The notes beneath the pieces were generated by a model. The model was not told where the DNA came from. It saw nothing but the letters and a program-made list of their open reading frames with translations, and did not search any database. DNA of 22,511 nt, taken from NCBI GenBank assembly GCA_900617975.1, contig UZAE01000476.1:1-22511 (forward strand), written 5' to 3'. Below, in pieces: positions 19,783 through 22,511 of this stretch (position 1 is the stretch's first letter; the number at the start of each line of letters is the position of its first letter). Both the position numbers and the translations under genes were made by a program. The stretch is from Rodentolepis nana (Eukaryota > Platyhelminthes > Cestoda > Cyclophyllidea > Hymenolepididae).

Positions 19783-21190
19783 GAACGTTATTCTTTTTGT
19801 ATTGTCATATAGGCTTATTTTGCATAAAAGAAGAAATTATTTCATTATTCTCCATCGTTTTCAGCCTGTTTGTATCTCCTTAAAATGGACGATTTAAACG
19901 ATTTGTTAAAAAGGGATCACTTCCAAATATGATATTTCAAATCGCTCTTTACAATTTCATTTCAATATATGACTTCATTCCATTCATAAACAGTTAAAAG
20001 AGAATATTAAATCCATCGCATGATCAAATATTGCGGGGTTTGCGAGCCAACAATTGAATAAAATTGGTTCTATCGATTGTTGCTCCAAGGTATTCTCAGG
20101 AACTTTTGAATAATAGGTATTCCAGCACACATATTATTCTTTCCAACTCTTTATATTATGATTTAATGCTTTTTTTCGTTTCAAAATATTGGTGAATGAA
20201 CATTTCATGAAGCTCTTATAAACGTCAAACACTTAGTTCACAGGCTACCCTCATTATCCATACTTTGCAAGTAGCCATCAATAAAGCTATTTGTAAGAGC
20301 ACAAATTAAACACTCGCTTAGGAAAAAAAAACACGTACATCTCGATTTATCAAATCAACTTACCGTAAGTTGCTACTTTTCAACGTCTAACTTTTAACTT
20401 ACGAAATCTAATTTTTTTCGCAAACCGGCTGTATTCATGAGTTGCGAAAACATGCAAAATATTTGGTGTGTTAAGCAGTAATTGCTAGCCATATTTTTAA
20501 CTGACAGTCATATTGATCAATACTTAATGAATTTTCATTAAATCTAGAAACTCCATGTGATATAATTTAACAGAGATAAATGTATTCAAGTTAATTAATG
20601 AATTAACCTTTATTCTATAATATTGCGCCTGTTTGATTGGCAGGATTTCAATTCTGAGTATGCCCCTCACATGTAAGTTCGATATTTATTTTTAAATGCA
20701 ACTCTTGCTTATTTCTACGCAATTGTGAACAATGAAAAATAAAATACATGCATTTTGCTATCTTAATAACTTGTGCATATGTTCTACCAAGTACTTACGT
20801 TTAGCCTTCCAAAACACATGTGCTATTATATTTTGTCAGTAGTATTTGCATTTATTTATAAAATATTAATGGTAAAAACAAGCACAAGAAATTGTTTTAG
20901 TAGATAATGTCTCATTTATGATTTCTGATTTTAACAGTGTTCAGTAAAGTTATTGAAAGTTATTCCAACTTTAACATAAACCATGATCAAGTTTAAAATG
21001 CCATTTCTAAATCACATTGGTGTTTTTTGGTACCACTTTAAACAATGGGCATATAATTTCTTTTTGACGAAAATTATCAAAGGGCTTTACAATTTTAAGG
21101 TTTCGTTAGCAAGTTCATGTCTTATGTCGTGTTTAAAATCTCGCGGATTTTTTAAAAATAAAATTCTAAACTGTTGAATCCAATCTGTAA

Positions 21191-22511
21191 ATGCATTGTT
21201 ATTGCTCTTTTTCTTAAAAGCGTGTATTTGTTCTTATTCCAATCGGTAACCTCCAATTGTATGAGACGGTTCATAGAAAAAGAAAATAGTTGAATTTTGT
21301 TAGTGAGTCATTGTAATATGTTGAAATCAACCAAAAATTATGCTAAATTAAAATAACAACATAGTATTTGTTTATAAATATATGAGATGCTTTGAAGGAT
21401 TTATGGATGATAGCTCAATACTTGTTTACGGTGGGTCATGAAAGTAATAACTTGGTGATGGAACACCAACAATCATTCTTTCCATCTTCAATCTGCAATT
21501 TTTGTTTTCCCTCATCGATTACGAATGTCGAAATAGTTTGAAACATTTGCATTATGTCAAAAATTGTTTTGGGCTTTTTCTAATCTAAGGAATATACCAT
21601 AATTACAAATACTTGGCGGTTGGACTTAGAAAATAGTTTGTAGTTCCATTTGCAGTACCTCAACATCTGTTAAAAGATATCTCAAACTGATGAAAAGTTC
21701 GAAAAACCAATTTTACGTGAAATTGAGTTCGGTAGCATAATAAAATTCTCACCAAATATAAGTTCAAATCTTTTAATCTAGGACAATATCCACATTTATA
21801 TTGGACTTTAATTAGAGGCCATATGTGCGATTAAATAAACATGAATTTATCTATTCCTCCTAAACATTGAGTAAATAGAAGATACCAATATTCGCTAGTT
21901 TAATATTATTCAATCACCGTTTACTCGGTGCTAAAAATTTAACAGTATTGTTAAAATAAGTGCTAAAGACGTGTTGGAGCTGCAACTCAAAAGATTCAGC
22001 AACACTGTGCATTTTTCATTGTAATGAACATAATTTGCTTGGGAAATATATGTAATTTTGCAACTTGCTATTAATTGCAAAATATTAATAATGGCAGCAA
22101 TGCATTAAGTTCTTACGGAAATATTCATTTAATCTAAAACAATATAATTCGTCAATATAATTCCTTCACTTTGTTTAAGAGATCAAAGAGAATACTTACT
22201 CATATGAAAGTAAGATTCTTAAAATTAGGTCAACCACATTACGCATATTTTAATGCATGCTAAGGAGTTCAAAGGTGTATTAAAATTATATTATATCATT
22301 TATTTTTTCATAAATAGGTTATGGAAAATTAGAAGCCGCTTTAAATTGGTATAGTATGAAAAGTTACGATTAATAAACGTTGAAATAATTTAAAATAAAC
22401 TAATATTCAATTAACTTAACTAATGAATCTGACTGTACTTTCAAAAGCACTGAAAATAGTCATTTCAGCTTTAGATAAGCCATTAACTTTTGTCCCGTTT
22501 TATACTCTTCT
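21191..22511. other. Unassigned AT-rich stretch
   Basis: Only short frames and ordinary AT-rich sequence are visible. No LINE remnant, repeat partner or RNA gene was recognised. Confidence 0.5.

Larger units (their letters stand above)
19355..21190. repeat. Ancient ~1.5-kb direct duplication, copy 2
   Basis: Partner of 17120-18635. It is longer because a LINE copy (19496-19766) and about 195 further bases between roughly 20120 and 20570 are present only here. The pre-insertion sequence across 19480-19795 aligns with 17325-17370 only if the LINE copy is removed, which shows that the insertion is younger than the duplication. The match stops near CTGTTGAATCCA at 21171-21182. Confidence 0.75.

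Overview
The window is AT-rich DNA (about one third G+C by eye) and looks like intergenic or heterochromatic sequence of a multicellular animal, most likely an arthropod. No bacterial gene organisation is visible: no operons, no Shine-Dalgarno-led long ORFs, no rRNA or tRNA. The recognisable protein remains are broken non-LTR retrotransposons (LINEs) of the apurinic-endonuclease / reverse-transcriptase / RNase H type common in arthropods. I cannot name the species. The first six bases are an EcoRI site lying inside a repeat, so the left edge may be a clone end.

Layout. 1-1440: the 3' end of one LINE-related repeat, then a second, decayed LINE (RT C-terminal region plus RNase H) whose frame carries a 42-bp tandem expansion. 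1841-2485: a minisatellite region with a ~40-bp unit containing a small inverted repeat, two 42-bp copies of a second hairpin module, and an 81-bp duplication of that module. 2486-6570: mostly unassigned AT-rich DNA with two old dispersed repeat pairs. 6572-6766 and 7781-7961: two more copies of the LINE 3'-end repeat, one with a microsatellite tail. 8272-9166 (minus strand): the best candidate for an ordinary gene, two short exons joined by a 49-base intron with good splice signals, plus a possible third exon. 9180-17120: mostly unassigned, with small hairpins, one 85-codon ORF of uncertain origin, and direct repeats about 302-304 bp apart. 17120-21190: an ancient direct duplication of about 1.5 kb whose two copies are separated by a truncated minus-strand LINE (endonuclease joined to the start of RT). 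The second copy is interrupted by a 271-bp LINE insertion with a 16-bp target-site duplication. 21190-22511: nothing recognised.

No working pathway can be reconstructed. The coherent theme is repeated LINE insertion, truncation, inversion and local duplication. Domain names come from motifs read in the translation and from memory of the families, with no search behind them. The small-exon calls are inferences and would need transcript or homology evidence.
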